Part shown: in pieces, positions 23,169 through 37,001 of the stretch
Layout of the letters: each line of letters opens with the position of its first letter
Position numbering within the stretch: the stretch's first letter is position 1
Assembly: GCA_003956705.1 (NCBI GenBank)
Contig: QZCP01000273.1
Coordinates: 1 to 53,618 of the forward strand
Direction: 5' to 3'
DNA length: 53,618 nt
Origin: Brevipalpus yothersi
Lineage: Eukaryota > Arthropoda > Arachnida > Trombidiformes > Tenuipalpidae
Notes under the pieces: model-generated
Databases searched by the model: none
Told to the model about the DNA's origin: nothing
Seen by the model: the letters and a program-made list of their open reading frames with translations, nothing else
Translations under genes and position numbers: made by a program

Positions 23169-23489
23169 TTTGAATCATTTGAAATTCATGTTATATTAAC
23201 TGCGATGATCTGAAATGGAATACAAAAAAGGAGAAACTCTTCCAAGAGAGAAAATTGGCTTGGATGTCGAATCAGAGAGAGAGATCAAGGCTATTTGAGA
23301 AAATATTGGATGTATCAATTTCAATGTTCCAAGAGGGATGAGAGAGAAAATATTCACTTACATGTATACATACATGTCTAATAATTGAAGCATGTACTAC
23401 TAACTCATCTTCTTCCTCTCTTTCTAGCGCCTCATCAGGTATCAAGCAACATGATTCATTCAATATTCAATTTCAAACATGATGTGATC

Positions 23490-23491
<2 letters not shown>

Positions 23492-23536
<45 letters not shown>
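23492..23536. repeat. (CT)n microsatellite
   Basis: Perfect run after GTGATCAACT. Copy B keeps only a short imperfect CTTTCTCT version (30765-30780). Confidence 0.97.
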
Positions 23537-23538
<2 letters not shown>

Positions 23539-24110
23539 GATCTGATAGCATTTTCCCATCAATTTTTACCGTAGGATCAACCTTTACTTACCTGTTATGA
23601 GCACCTTCACCGGTGGCTGTTGAGGAGTGTTACTATTTCAACTCAAAAATTCAATCTTCATCTTCTTTCTTTCTCTCTCTCTCCATCCTGTTGCATTGAT
23701 TGCTTTCTTGCATCATTTATTATCATTCAACTTTTTGCTTTGAACAGTTTGAATTCATTTTCTTTCTCTCATCCGCTCCATTTGCTTGGGCCGGACGTTG
23801 TGGTCAGTGGAATCGATTGATCACCGTATTTATCAGATTGGTTACTTTATTATATTCAATTGTGGAATAGGATAAAAACTGATCATCGACCTCAAAAATG
23901 TGAAGCTACTCGAACAATCCAGTCTGGACTACAATTGGTATTAGTTGAATGTTTGGTCTGATCAGCTGAACTGGTTGATGGATTGTGATCATTCCAATAG
24001 TGATCAGAAAGTGTTACAAAGTGGATTGCATTTGCCATACCTCATCTTTCGAAACAAGAATCTCATTTCATGGGCAATATACCATCAACAGTCCGCAACA
24101 GTTTGATTCA

Positions 24111-24630
24111 AAAACACTCTCTCACAGCTAATAAATTTTGTCCCTCTCAGCGATATGAGTCAATTGATGTTTTTTTCCTTTCTCGGACCACTTTTGATAC
24201 CAAGGTAACAGGCCATTATCAAACTTTCGAGCCCATTCGCAAAACACTGGGACATGACTTCAATTTCCCATGATAATGTACTTCGCAGTGCAGGCATATG
24301 AGAAAATATTCAGAAGCTGTACACGGCATCAAGCTCCTGGCCTATCGGCCTGATAGACTTACTGAATAAAATATGGAGAGAGAGACAGAAAAAATCGAGC
24401 GAGAATTCTGATCTTATATATTCTAACGCTATTCTGCTATTTGCTCTTTCCATTCTCCTTGGGGTAAAAATCAGCTTTCTCTCTCTCTCTTGTTCAATTC
24501 TATAATTATTATTCGGCCATCCATCCGCTTATCATTTTCTCTCATTGCCGTATATATATTTATAAGGGTGTATTCTCTTTCTCCCCTAATAACTGTATGA
24601 ATATATGGGTCATCACTTGTACATGTGAGT

Positions 24631-24675
<45 letters not shown>

Positions 24676-24968
24676 NNNNNNNNNNNNNNNNNNNNNNNNN
24701 NNNNNNNNNNNNNNNNNNNNNNNNNNNNNNNNNNNNNNNNNNNNNNNNNNNNNNNNNNNNNNNNNNNNNNNNNNNNNNNNNNNNNNNNNNNNNNNNNNNN
24801 NNNNNNNNNNNNNNNNNNNNNNNNNNNNNNNNNNNNNNNNNNNNNNNNNNNNNNNNNNNNNNNNNNNNNNNNNNNNNNNNNNNNNNNNNNNNNNNNNNNN
24901 NNNNNNNNNNNNNNNNNNNNNNNNNNNNNNNNNNNNNNNNNNNNNNNNNNNNNNNNNNNNNNNNNNNN

Positions 24969-25023
<55 letters not shown>

Positions 25024-26766
25024 TGTGAGTTGGAGCAAAGAGCGTAAGAAATTATCTTCCTCCCTCTTCTTTGCTCTGAAATTCTACTTGATGCTGCATA
25101 AGCCCGCTTGCTTAAGCCACCAAGATAGATAGGTGGATGAGGAGGGAGAGAGAGAAAGAAAGATGAAGAGAAAATGCTTTCTTCTTATTTTTTGGAATCC
25201 CAAAAGTTTCTCTCTCTCCCTTTCTCTAGCTTTCCTCAAGCTGGAAAAGATCAATGATTATACACTCATCGCTCATCTTTTACACATCACCAGACAAGAT
25301 CATCTTTGCCGCTAGTCCTGGAGATGGCTAACGGGCCTTTTACCATGAAAACAATCTCTCCCTACTATCGATATGTGTGTGTATGTGTGTATGTGCCCTT
25401 CTTCTAAGAATAGAAAGAAAGAGGGATAGAATTCTGGCTTAATCTTGCCTTCTTCAACTGGACCCTTTGTAATGCCGACTTATTCGCGCTCATCAAAAAC
25501 TAGCAAATTCAGTTTGCTTTATCATCATCTTATACAGCATCTTTGCCCAGCATCCAAACGATAACTTGTTAGACATTTCTTTTGTTTGGAACGTTCACTA
25601 TCATCTTTTTGTCTTCAACATTCAATCTTGGTTAGAAGATTCCTGAGAATACATTCGCTCAGCAGAAATGTACATATTATCATGAATAATGTTCGGATCA
25701 ATGTTTTGATAAAACAAGAACAACAAAAATCATAAAGTTTTTATTTCTTTGGAAATTTTATCACACATCAGAATCTCATTCTTTCTCAGAACTTACAATT
25801 GTTAGTATACATACTCTGAACTTTTCCTTGGATCTGATCATTTTCATTAGAATTGGGGAACTTGGATATGTACCGACAAAAATTCACCAAACAAATGATA
25901 AACAATCGAAATGGACATCAACAATTCATTAGTTCGCCAAAAATCAATAGGGTCGAGCGGACAATCAATTAGAGGCACAAAAAGTCAAATAACAACATGC
26001 ATACTTGAACAATGTCTTTCCCAGATTATCTGATCTCACTTATATCTGAGCATGGTGATTACTTGAATTTTTTCTTGTGATCTACTGATCTGTATTCTTC
26101 TGGTCATACATGTGTACAGCTTGCCTGTTGGTCAATAGAGCTGATCGATGATCTTGAATATGAAAAAAAATTCGGAACTTCCAAGCCGATAAGCCTCTTA
26201 GTTCCGGGGAAACAAAAGAGACTGAAAATTGATGGAATATCGTTTTTAACCGAATCATTTGAGAAAGAGAATAGTAAAAAAATACACCTTTTACACCCTT
26301 CAAGAGTGGAGAATTCAAAAATCATGAAATCTAAATCAAACATACAGCCAGTCCAATTGAATGAGATCCAGAATCTTACGAATGTATATGTATGTTATAT
26401 GTGCTATACAATTAACTGATTCATTCGGGCTGATTATTATGGTTGATAAAAAGGAATCAAATGGCTACAATTGGGAGAGAGAGATAAAATGAATCAAATT
26501 AGCGAGTGTAAATCTTTTGAAATTAGATTTTATCGGATCGAAGTGAAGAGAGAGAGAGAGAGAGAGAGTAGAATGTGTGTTTGATTGTAACTGTATTGGT
26601 AATTCATCTCGGTACATGTTAAACTATACCATTCAAAAGGGTGAGCAAAGTCGATGATGAAGCACCCATTGATAAATGCTCATATAAAAGGTGTCAGATC
26701 TTGACTATTGGGTTGATCTATCTGGTTCAAGTGTATGTATATATCCAACAATGTGAAAGATTATCA
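24111..26766. other. Spacer between the duplication copies, no gene
   Basis: Holds a GA microsatellite interrupted by an assembly gap, a (GT)n-type run near 25374-25394 and AT-rich sequence. Open frames across the gap are artefacts of the repeat. Confidence 0.5.
24634..25018. repeat. (GA)n microsatellite with assembly gap
   Basis: Pure GA on both sides of 293 undetermined bases (24676-24968). The gap is probably more GA repeat that reads could not span. Confidence 0.95.
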
Positions 26767-26814
26767 TTTGAATGCGAAACTAATCGGAAGTAAAATACGG
26801 GTAAGATGATGGAA

Positions 26815-26818
<4 letters not shown>

Positions 26819-26871
<53 letters not shown>
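26819..26871. repeat. (GA)n microsatellite in copy B
   Basis: Perfect run of about 26 units. The matching site in copy A (~19429-19440) is only about five units long. Confidence 0.97.
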
Positions 26872-26874
<3 letters not shown>

Positions 26875-29646
26875 GTGAACAGCTTTGTTGGCGGGAAAAA
26901 GTTGAATCAACTTTTATTTTCTCTCTTCTTTTTTCAAAAGCTAATCTTGCATTGATAATACTGTATGTGTATTCTTATCATGGTGAATATCTAATTTGAC
27001 ACCAATTTACACAGCTATTGATGGAATAAAAGAGTCGATAATTCAAGCAAATTTGACAACATTAGAGGACTAAGTGGAAGAGAGAAAAAGGGAGAAAATA
27101 TTTTGATTCATTCACAAAAAACACACTATAATGGTTTTGAATATTGCTCGATATTCAGGATTTTCGGGATGAGAAGGAAACAAATTTTCCACCTTAAAAA
27201 CATCTAGTGAATCAATTGTATGTGTGGGTATGTATGCGTGTTCAGTCATCTGATTAAAATGTATTCCCCAAAATTGAGTAGCAGGAAGATACAAACACCT
27301 CTCAAATGATCTTTTTATTGGTGATGATAGAAGAAAATTTAACTCTAATCGTCGGAAATCTTATGATGGTGCTAATAGTTTTCCAAGAACACTATAATAA
27401 GTCGATCGATGGGTTCCGTAAGTAATAAACCTAGTCAAACAATAAAAGTCAGTCAAAGGATGGAAAATATCTCCAATATCCATAATATTTTGACTTGCTT
27501 ATGGGATCAATGCTTTTTTGTCCACTGTTTTTTCATCACTTGCGAACATCTTCGTTCATCTATATATGAATGCTCGAAGAGTAAGTCAAGCAATTCACTG
27601 TGGGCCCATACAAAAAGTGGTACAAAAACACATCTTAATGCAGATACTCATCGATCCATAGGAATAAGAGGCAAAAAACACCTCCTTCTTACCTCCTTCT
27701 TAGGAGAAAAAAAACTGGAGAGATTCACTCTATTGGTATTTATCCATTACAGTTGAATATTTTCAACTTTCTCTACGCGAGTGATGATAGTAATCGGCCG
27801 AAGAATATCATGAGCCACAAGTATCAAACATATTATCATCCAAATATGTAGGAGAGAGGTGGATAATCGTGGTAAATGATCAAGTGATCCCATCAATTGA
27901 TCCTGAAACGAAGCCTACAAAGTTCATCCATCGATATTCATCACCATTCAGGTATACATCATGGCCTGATGAACGAATGAAGATGGTTTCATTCCTCAGC
28001 TTCTCTCTTTGCCTGAACTTTTCGTCTGGAAATACATGATGGGATGATCTATCTATTGCACACTTTTTTCTTAAATTTCAATGATTTGGTACAAGTTGAG
28101 ATGAGAAGGAAGCTTCTCTCAACATCAATCTCCTCTGTAAATATGCATAATTCAATTCACTTTCACCACTTTAAAGCTACCTTAATTTGATATTTTTGTC
28201 AAATTTTCTTTCAACTGATACGATTTGCCTTGAGCAGTTTCAAATCACGAAGAAGAATAACAATATCATGCACACATCATGTACATATACATGTATATAC
28301 GGAATTTGGATGGGAAGAATCATCTTCTGAATCTTATGCATGCTTGACCTCAGCCTCTATCCATATGGTATGCTCAATCAACTGATGGATTGAAATAAAA
28401 TCTGAGAGTATACATCAAGAAAGTGACTGACAGCTTCTGGTAGTTATGTGTACACGTTTTTGATTGCCTAATCCACGAATTTTTCCCTGAATACTTTTGC
28501 CAACCGATAGAGCATTGGAATATGATAGCAATTTATCCAATAAATGGCTCCAGTTATTATTCTGATAGATAGAATCATTCAATGATCCCAAGTTAAGTTA
28601 GCCTAATGTATTGGCTCTCAACTGGGAAAAGGGAGAGATGTCCGTCAAGGGAAGATGCTGAAGTCTATCTGCATCACAATGGAACATTTTTCTCGGTCAA
28701 GACTGTTGGCCACCATCCTCTGACCTCTCCTCTTCTTTCCTCCTCTTTTCCTTCATGGTGGATGTCCATTTTTTTCACAGATCAAATCAGATCATCTCTC
28801 ACCATACTGGTCAGCAAGATGAGATACAGATTGGAAAAAATTTTCATCATCAAGCTGTGTGTGTGTGTGTGTGTGTGTGAGAAAGAGAGAGAGGAAGACA
28901 CAGTAGTACCGTATGGTGTGTTTTGTTCATGCTCATACTTGATCATGATTAACATTGTTAAAAAAGTTATTCTTTGTACACCGTAAGAGAGCTTCTTCTT
29001 CCTGGTCACGAGAAGATGGACTGTATACACTTTACTCCATCTTTTTTGCTTCTTAAAATTTCTTATCATCTCTCTCTTCATCTCTGCTCATTCTCTCTCT
29101 CTCAAGAAACAGTATGGATGCTGCTTGAATCACGGAAGAAAAGGATGGAGAAGAATGATCATATACTCATTAAAATTCTGAAAGAGAGAGAGAAAGAGAA
29201 AGAGAGAGAAAGAGAGAGAGAGGGTGGGTGAAAGAGAGAAAGATACACAGCCCCATTGCTTGTGGGCGTTTAATTTCTTCGGTGAATATCGGTACCTGTC
29301 TGATGAGAGAGTTTCTTTTTTTCTATCTTTTATCATTATAATTCGTCAAATTTGGGATCGTTCTTTATCCATAACTTTATCCTGCCCCACTGGATAAATG
29401 CCCACTACACACACATACATACACAATTGATGCCCAAAAAAACACATACCACCATCGCCGCCCCCTATTTTTTTATGCAAAATTTTTAGGCGAGTTTTTA
29501 GGGCTGATGGAGGAGAAAAAAATTAGGCCTTCAGTCATGAAAATCGTACATATGATAATGATCTGATTTCATTAGAGAGAATCATAGCATCAGCTCATTA
29601 TCTAACGGTACAAGTTGGAATAAATGTAACGATGATTAGACCAGTC

Positions 29647-29649
<3 letters not shown>

Positions 29650-29701
<52 letters not shown>
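29650..29701. repeat. (CT)n microsatellite in copy B
   Basis: Perfect run of about 26 units following CCAGTCCATT. Confidence 0.97.
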
Positions 29702-29705
<4 letters not shown>

Positions 29706-31420
29706 TGAGGTGAAAAGATAGATTATTTAAGGAGACTGAATCATTTTATGAGATTTGAATATTCACAACAACCCATAATGTTCTAAATGAGATAAAAATA
29801 GCTTTTATGAAAAAACAATCAGAAAAATTTTAGCTTTTTTTCAACATGTACATGTATTCATCTTCAATTGTATAAGTACTCTCAATTCTTGTACTGGATA
29901 AAATTATCAATTTATGGGTCAATCTCATTATTGGTTGCTGAATATGCAAGAGTCTAGACGGAATTTGAATTGGAAATTTGAATATGGATGCATGAACGGT
30001 GCTACTGAGGGTGAAAAAAATTCTCCAAAGGCAGCATCCACCACTCATATTAGCACGAATAAACATGATAATGAGAAATATAGTCAAATACAAACAATTG
30101 TGTCACAAATTTAATCAATTTGTTAAAAAAAGAGAGAGAATTGTGTTAATTTATTATTCAGCTCAGCTCTGATCTCGGCAAGTCAAACAGATAATCAAGA
30201 GTCAATATTTTGAAAATATTATTACAAAGATCGAGTTCAATCAGTGAACATCATTTTCCTGGAGGCAAACAAAAAAATTGATACTTGATTAATTGGAGAG
30301 GCAGTAAAGAAGTGGTCAAGATGGGCTAGAAGATGAAGATAAAGATGAGAGAGAGAGAGCAAAAATGATGAATGGAATGCATTGGAGGTGAAGACATACC
30401 ATCGTGCTGATGACAGGTAAAAACTGTCCTCATTCAATCAGATTGTCACGGCTCACTGTCAAATTATGGCCCTAACTTGACGCCATTTTAAGGCTCCATT
30501 TGAATTAGGAATTCGTGTTTTTTGTATTGGAATGCCTCATATATATCATGATACAAGCATTCCAATGTGAAGGAGAATCAGTCAGATTTCAATGAATCAA
30601 GGCTGACTGCCAATAGAAGATGCTGAAGATCAGTTCTCGTAATAATCGTAGAGTACACTTATCTTCATCCTCTTTTCTCTCTCTCTCTCTCTTCACATCA
30701 TGAATGATCAGGTATCAAGCAACATGATTCCCTGAATATTCAATTTCAAACATGGTGTGATCAACTCTTTCTCTCTCTCTCGCTGCAGGCCTGATAACAT
30801 TTCCCATCAATTCTTATCCACTGGATGAACCGTTATACTTGAAATACTCGCGTCGGCGGTAAGGAATGCTATCTAAGTGATAGCCGAAAGATTCAATCTT
30901 CATCTCTCCATCATCATCCCTGTTTCCATAATTACTTTCTACATCATTTATGGCCATTCAGCTTCTTCTTCCTCAACTTCTCCTTCTATTGCTGTTTATA
31001 CTCATTTTCCATCCGCTCTACTTGTTTGGCACGAGTTTGTGGTCAGTGGAATCGATTGATCACCGTATTAATCAGATTTGATATTTGATTATATTCAATT
31101 GAGAAATGAAGATAAAAATGATCATCGACCTCAAATTGAGAGAGACTCATCGAACAATCTGATACATAGAAGGATTGATAGTTGAATGTTAGGTCAATCA
31201 GTTAACTAATAGATAGAGTTTGAGTAACCGAATAGTGACCAGAAAGTGTAGCAAAGTGGATCGAATTTGTACACTTCTTCTCTCTCTCTCTCTCTCTCTC
31301 TCCTCCAATCATGATGAACTGTTGAATGAGCAAAAGTTCTAAGATAAGTTCTAAAGAACTTGAACTCAAGCTCTCACGATCGAAAAAGTGTATTTTGGCT
31401 TCATCATCGGAACAAGATTG

Positions 31421-34400
31421 AACAGTTTTTCTATCGCTCTCTTCTCCTCATCTTATATTGAATCAGTCTATATTGGCTCTTCAACAATTCAAACTTCACG
31501 AAAGCTGAGAACTTATTTGATAATCTTATTTTTATTCCTCAATCAAAATGAGAAGAGAGAAAAGAAAGATAGATAGAAGAAAAAAAAATCATGATGAAAA
31601 ACACGCACTTGGTACATGCATAAAGTATATATATTTTTGATATTTCTGTTACCGAAGTTCGGTAAAGTTTCACGAACCTCAAGTGTACCATAATGGATAT
31701 AGTTTCGGCGTGAGATACTTGATTTCATCGAATTGATATAATAGTATGGGTATAATAATAATCTGTTCCAAAAAATTTTGTCTCCATGCTAATGCTCACA
31801 GGGCAGGCTGAGGTTAAGAGGTGTTAATGCTCAAAAGTTGTATTGTTGTCAGTAGGTAAATGTGATTGTTTTCACATGCTATCAGTGAATAATATTGATA
31901 TTATTCTCATTCTATTAGAGTATTGAAGGAATGATGAAAATGAAAAATGAAAATCAATAGAATTGAGAGAATAAAAACTGAGAAAAATATTCAGGTTATG
32001 AATGGAAAATCAAAATGTTTCAAATCAACATCTCGACTGGATTGTTGTAGTGTTTATTTTATTGTCCATGAAATGAGATTCTTCCACCTTTTATTTTCAT
32101 CTTTTTCATCTTTTTTTTCTCTTTATACCTCTTTATATATCTCTCTCTCTCTCTCTCTTCTTTACATGATAACTTTTTTTCTCTCTCTCTCTCCACATAA
32201 CACATTCAGCCCGTTTTTCCTCCAAAAACCCGAAAATTTTTGTGCCTCTATTCAAGATGGAATTACATTTTCAAAATCATGACTTGGAGGCCATTCGAGA
32301 AATACATTCCCATATTACACATACACACACACAAACACCATCGGATAAAGTTCAAAAAACAGATGAATTGAATTTGCATCATGTAAAATAAGAAAAAATA
32401 TCATTCTGGTGCAACATATAGTCCTCAAAAATTCAGTTACCAGACCTTGGCATACACTTGTGAACTCTATCCCATGAGAAAGAAAGGTTGCTTGAGAAAG
32501 ATGTTGAGAGAGGAACTTAAAGTTTGAACAAAACATCTCTTTGCCAAACGTTACGTAAAAGATGCTTTCATTGAACGGTAAAAACTTTTTGGGATGGAGA
32601 AGAGAGAGCGAGAGAGAGAGAGGAGGGAGGATGCTGATTGCATTATCTTGAGGTGTAATTATTATCATTATCAAATGGAACTCTCTCTCTCTCTCTCAAG
32701 ACATCATGGTCAAGTTTCAATGCTCTTTCTCTTGGATTATTTTTCGTTGGAACGATGTATGCCAGAGAAGAGAAAGTTGAAAGAACTCTGTTACTCGCTC
32801 TTCCTCTCTTTCTTTCTCACTCTCTCTCACCATCATGATGTCCAATATTTCATGAGCTTGAATAGATTCCAACGATCATGATGATTGTTTTTCTCGTCCA
32901 CAGCTTTGCTAAGATGTTCACACTTTTCTCAGGTATCTCAGATTATCAAATTTTCTCAGTCACATGCAACGTGCTGGAACTCACAGATACATGTATACCG
33001 GTGAAAGTACTGGTTCCGGGTGAAAGTGGGAAGAGAGATAGAAAATACGATGAATTTTTGGGCAAAATTCACTTGATTTTCTTCTTCCTCAGCTTCTTTT
33101 TCCTCTTCTTCCTTAGTTCATTGCTTTTCTGATTCCACTGAGAAAGGGAGAGAGAAAGAGAAAGATGCAGCTAAAACGTAAGCAGGGCCCGGTCAAGCAA
33201 TTGCATCAAGCAAATTTTACAAGCCACTAAGAAGATCAGATCCCAAATCCGAATTCAGATGAGAAGATCTCACGATTTCCTCAACAGTAACATTTTGGGC
33301 TCTTTGGCTCATGATTGATGGTGAACTTATACACACACACACACATGCATATATATTCGTTTTTTTTATTCTGATGCCAGCCAGTGGGTTTCCGAATCAG
33401 GTTTACTCTTTCGTTTCAGCATCTTCATCGCTCAGCCTCCAATGATGTTTCCGATGAGAATGGATGCAATGAATTGATGGTGAGCTTGAAGTAAGTCCAA
33501 GCAAAGAGGTAACAAAAATTTTGGCTCCAAAAAAGATGTAAAAATTGAGTCATCAATTGATGCTGACCGGATAGAGAATCTGTAGTGTGTGTGTGTGGAG
33601 GTATGTGTTTAGATCATGAATTATTCCCACCTTAATCATTGCCCCTCACAGTTGGACACTATCATCATGGACAATTGTCTCAATTGTCTCAGTCAATGAT
33701 TGGACTTTCATCTTGATACTCACTCATTATATTTTCAAGTGTGACAATTTCTTGGAAAATCACTTTCCTCCGCAAACTTTTGTATACTCAACTAAAAGGA
33801 AAGGGAAGATAAATTTTGAACAAACTTTCACTTTTTTTCCCATGCAACCATGTACAGAATGCACAGAATAGAGAGAGAAAAGAATGGATGAAGGAGCATT
33901 TTCACGGTTCCAAAAATTCATCAGAGGCTCCACTTTTTGAGAAGCTCATTTGAACGTATTTTTCTCTTGGAAAAATTTTTCTTGGAGAATGCGTTTTGGA
34001 AGGTTTTCTGAATGGAACATCAATGGAACAGGTTGAGAGAAGGTATAGAGAGAAAGTAAATGAGAATATTAGCGGCAACTAAGGACCCAGCGGCAGTTGA
34101 GTTGACGAAGAATGAGAAAAAAATGAACTTCAAATGTATCTTCTCCATTAGAAATGGTAAGAGATATTTTTCTATCTTTTCTATCTCTTTTTTCACTTAT
34201 AATTCATCTTCTCTCCCTCTCTCTATTCACATAGTTTCATCATGTGTATATACGATCATTTTCAAGCAAGCATGGCGAATATATACAAAAGACTTAGAAA
34301 ACTTTATCGGGAGAAAAAAACTTTTACTCTCTCACCCATAATAACAATCACACGCATACACACATACGCAAACCGCTGGCCATTGACCAGTGGCTCATGG

Positions 34401-35307
34401 TGATATGAGCTAGCAATTTATATGCATACACACATCATGAGAAGTTCACCGAAATGATTGCTCAAGCCACCGGTAAATTATTATTATTGTGTCCGTTAAA
34501 AGAGAAAAAAGAGTGGACATCATCAAAATGTTGATGCAAAATTAGTCCGTATACGCTTGGTTATCTTATCCGTTTTGTTCACATGGTTTGTAACTGGCTG
34601 GATGGAATATATATGTATCCAGATACATTCAATCGGTATGTATGGAATAGAAAATTTGACGAAATGTTGTTGATTTATTTATTCAACGAATTCAACAAAG
34701 TGTTGAATTTCAATGGGCTAACCAAATAGGATATCAGACAAAGATTGATGAGAATTGATGCATGAGTTTGTGAAATCAAAATTATTGTTGAGAGAGAGAG
34801 AGAGCAAAGAAAAAAATTTTCGTGATTAACAATAAAAGAGAAAATCAAATCATCTTCTCACTCCATCGAGCTTGATCACCATCAAGCTCCTGGAGGATGG
34901 AGGGGGAGGAAGATGAGATCCTCAAGTCATTCATGAAAATATCAGAATTCAAGAATAATGAAATTGTTATTCTCCATGGTATTGCTTTGATGTGTGTATA
35001 CTTTGATGATGGAAAAGGAGAGAGAGAGAGAGAGAGAGAGAGAGCAAAAGATGACTCTCAATATAACATATATCAATTCTTCCCTGGTGGCTTTGAGATC
35101 TGAAATAATCATCATTCACTCATTCAATCAATACCAGTCTGTGAGAATGCAAGAAAGAGAAGAAAGAATTGCTACATCGATAATGGAGAAAAAATTGAAA
35201 GTGGACTCAGTGAAGTGACCATCCAGAATAGGCTTGAATAAGGCACTCAATTTCCACAGTAGATCAGACTAGAGTAGCGATCAAATTATCGCTCCACGCT
35301 ATATTGG

Positions 35308-35348
<41 letters not shown>

Positions 35349-36293
35349 GAATTCATAGTTTCTCAATGGATTCTCTCACAATGTAAAGGCCATCGACCAG
35401 TCAATGGTCCATCCATTGAGAGGTGAGGGAGAGAGAGAACATGTAGGCTCGATATATTTCCGATATATTTGTAGAAATTATGAGAAAACATTGGCCATCA
35501 TGCAAGCATTCGTGGTGGGGGTCATCAAAGTTTTTTCTTGGAGAGTTTGATTAAGTTACTCAGAATGAAATGCATGTATGATTTCGGAAATATTACATTT
35601 TCTCTTAGAGTTTTTTGACCTTATGAGGAGCGTAACGTACAAGCTAAAATTTCTGTGTCCAAAAGAGAACCTTCATGACAAGCCGATGTCTTAACTTACA
35701 AAATCGAATTTAAATTCAAGATTCAATTCCCAATACACACTGTAAACGGCTTTCAACACACTTGTGTGTGTCTCAAATGATTTTGAACATGATAATAATC
35801 TACCATTGATTGGATCTACCAGTGTTGACGCACCACATGAGAACATGAATATCTTTTTTTCCACCAATATATATGTACACATGTTATATTATCGTTTCAT
35901 CATGAGTGAACACTATGAGGACATGTAAATAAGTGTTTTTCTCATTGTATCATCTACAGTAATAATGTATCTAATCACCGTATTGGAGTGTTTGTGTGTG
36001 ATAATAGAAAACAAACAGACAGGCTTCAAGTTGAATTTGCATGGAGATTAGTCATGCATATCACTTAAGGAATGTTTCCTAAGAGAGAGAGATACAGATG
36101 TAGAAAGCAAATGGCCTTTCCTGCCAGCGGACATTGGCATTCATTTTTCCTTTCTATCCAAAATCAAGCATATTATCCAGATATCTGAAGATGAATTGAG
36201 CTAAATTTTATCATCAAAAACGTTCTGACCACTTATTCCAACTACCTCAGGGTTAAGAGTGAGAGAATTAAGCTCTCGATTAATCGAGTCAAG

Positions 36294-36296
<3 letters not shown>
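31421..36296. other. Gene-poor intergenic region
   Basis: AT-rich with short CT/GA and CA runs (for example 35310-35345). No open frame gives a recognisable domain or a consistent exon chain on either strand. Confidence 0.5.
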
Positions 36297-36297
<1 letters not shown>

Positions 36298-36381
<84 letters not shown>

Positions 36382-36934
36382 NNNNNNNNNNNNNNNNNNN
36401 NNNNNNNNNNNNNNNNNNNNNNNNNNNNNNNNNNNNNNNNNNNNNNNNNNNNNNNNNNNNNNNNNNNNNNNNNNNNNNNNNNNNNNNNNNNNNNNNNNNN
36501 NNNNNNNNNNNNNNNNNNNNNNNNNNNNNNNNNNNNNNNNNNNNNNNNNNNNNNNNNNNNNNNNNNNNNNNNNNNNNNNNNNNNNNNNNNNNNNNNNNNN
36601 NNNNNNNNNNNNNNNNNNNNNNNNNNNNNNNNNNNNNNNNNNNNNNNNNNNNNNNNNNNNNNNNNNNNNNNNNNNNNNNNNNNNNNNNNNNNNNNNNNNN
36701 NNNNNNNNNNNNNNNNNNNNNNNNNNNNNNNNNNNNNNNNNNNNNNNNNNNNNNNNNNNNNNNNNNNNNNNNNNNNNNNNNNNNNNNNNNNNNNNNNNNN
36801 NNNNNNNNNNNNNNNNNNNNNNNNNNNNNNNNNNNNNNNNNNNNNNNNNNNNNNNNNNNNNNNNNNNNNNNNNNNNNNNNNNNNNNNNNNNNNNNNNNNN
36901 NNNNNNNNNNNNNNNNNNNNNNNNNNNNNNNNNN

Positions 36935-36998
<64 letters not shown>
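36298..36998. repeat. (GA)n microsatellite with assembly gap
   Basis: At least 147 bases of pure GA flank 553 undetermined bases (36382-36934). Long Arg-Glu or Leu-Ser open frames across it are repeat artefacts. Confidence 0.95.

Positions 36999-37001
<3 letters not shown>

Larger units (their letters stand above)
19377..24110. repeat. Segmental duplication, copy A
   Basis: Collinear with 26767-~31420. It begins at TTGAATGCGAAACTAATCGG, and matching islands follow in the same order: ~20036-20180, ~20210-20300, ~22130-22340, ~22441-22530, 22904-23104, 23434-23500, 23798-23925 and ~23995-24040. Between the islands the copies have drifted by substitution, indels and different GA/CT tracts. No open frame survives in both copies. 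Copy A starts ~540 bp upstream of the cadherin start codon. Confidence 0.75.
26767..31420. repeat. Segmental duplication, copy B
   Basis: Partner of copy A in the same orientation, about 2.6 kb beyond its end. Matching islands: 26767-26818, ~27618-27750, ~27784-27870, ~29280-29490, ~29515-29605, 30288-30490, 30706-30775, 31037-31165 and ~31230-31275. Where copy A has a short GAGAGAGAAAA after GGAAGTAA, copy B has about 52 bases of pure GA. Confidence 0.75.

Noticed and set aside
23594..23660. Good splice-donor-like CAG|GTAAGT on the minus strand, a possible upstream non-coding exon of the cadherin
   Set aside because: The matching place in copy B has no donor, and no acceptor or leader continuity with exon 1 can be shown.
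23620..23820. Plus frame ending VVSGID, also seen at 30877-31059
   Set aside because: Only the last few codons agree, because both end in the same 33-bp conserved block; the rest is unrelated in frame.
24613..25132. Long Arg-Glu and Leu-Ser open frames across the undetermined bases
   Set aside because: They are translations of GA/CT dinucleotide repeat plus a gap, with no start context or domain.
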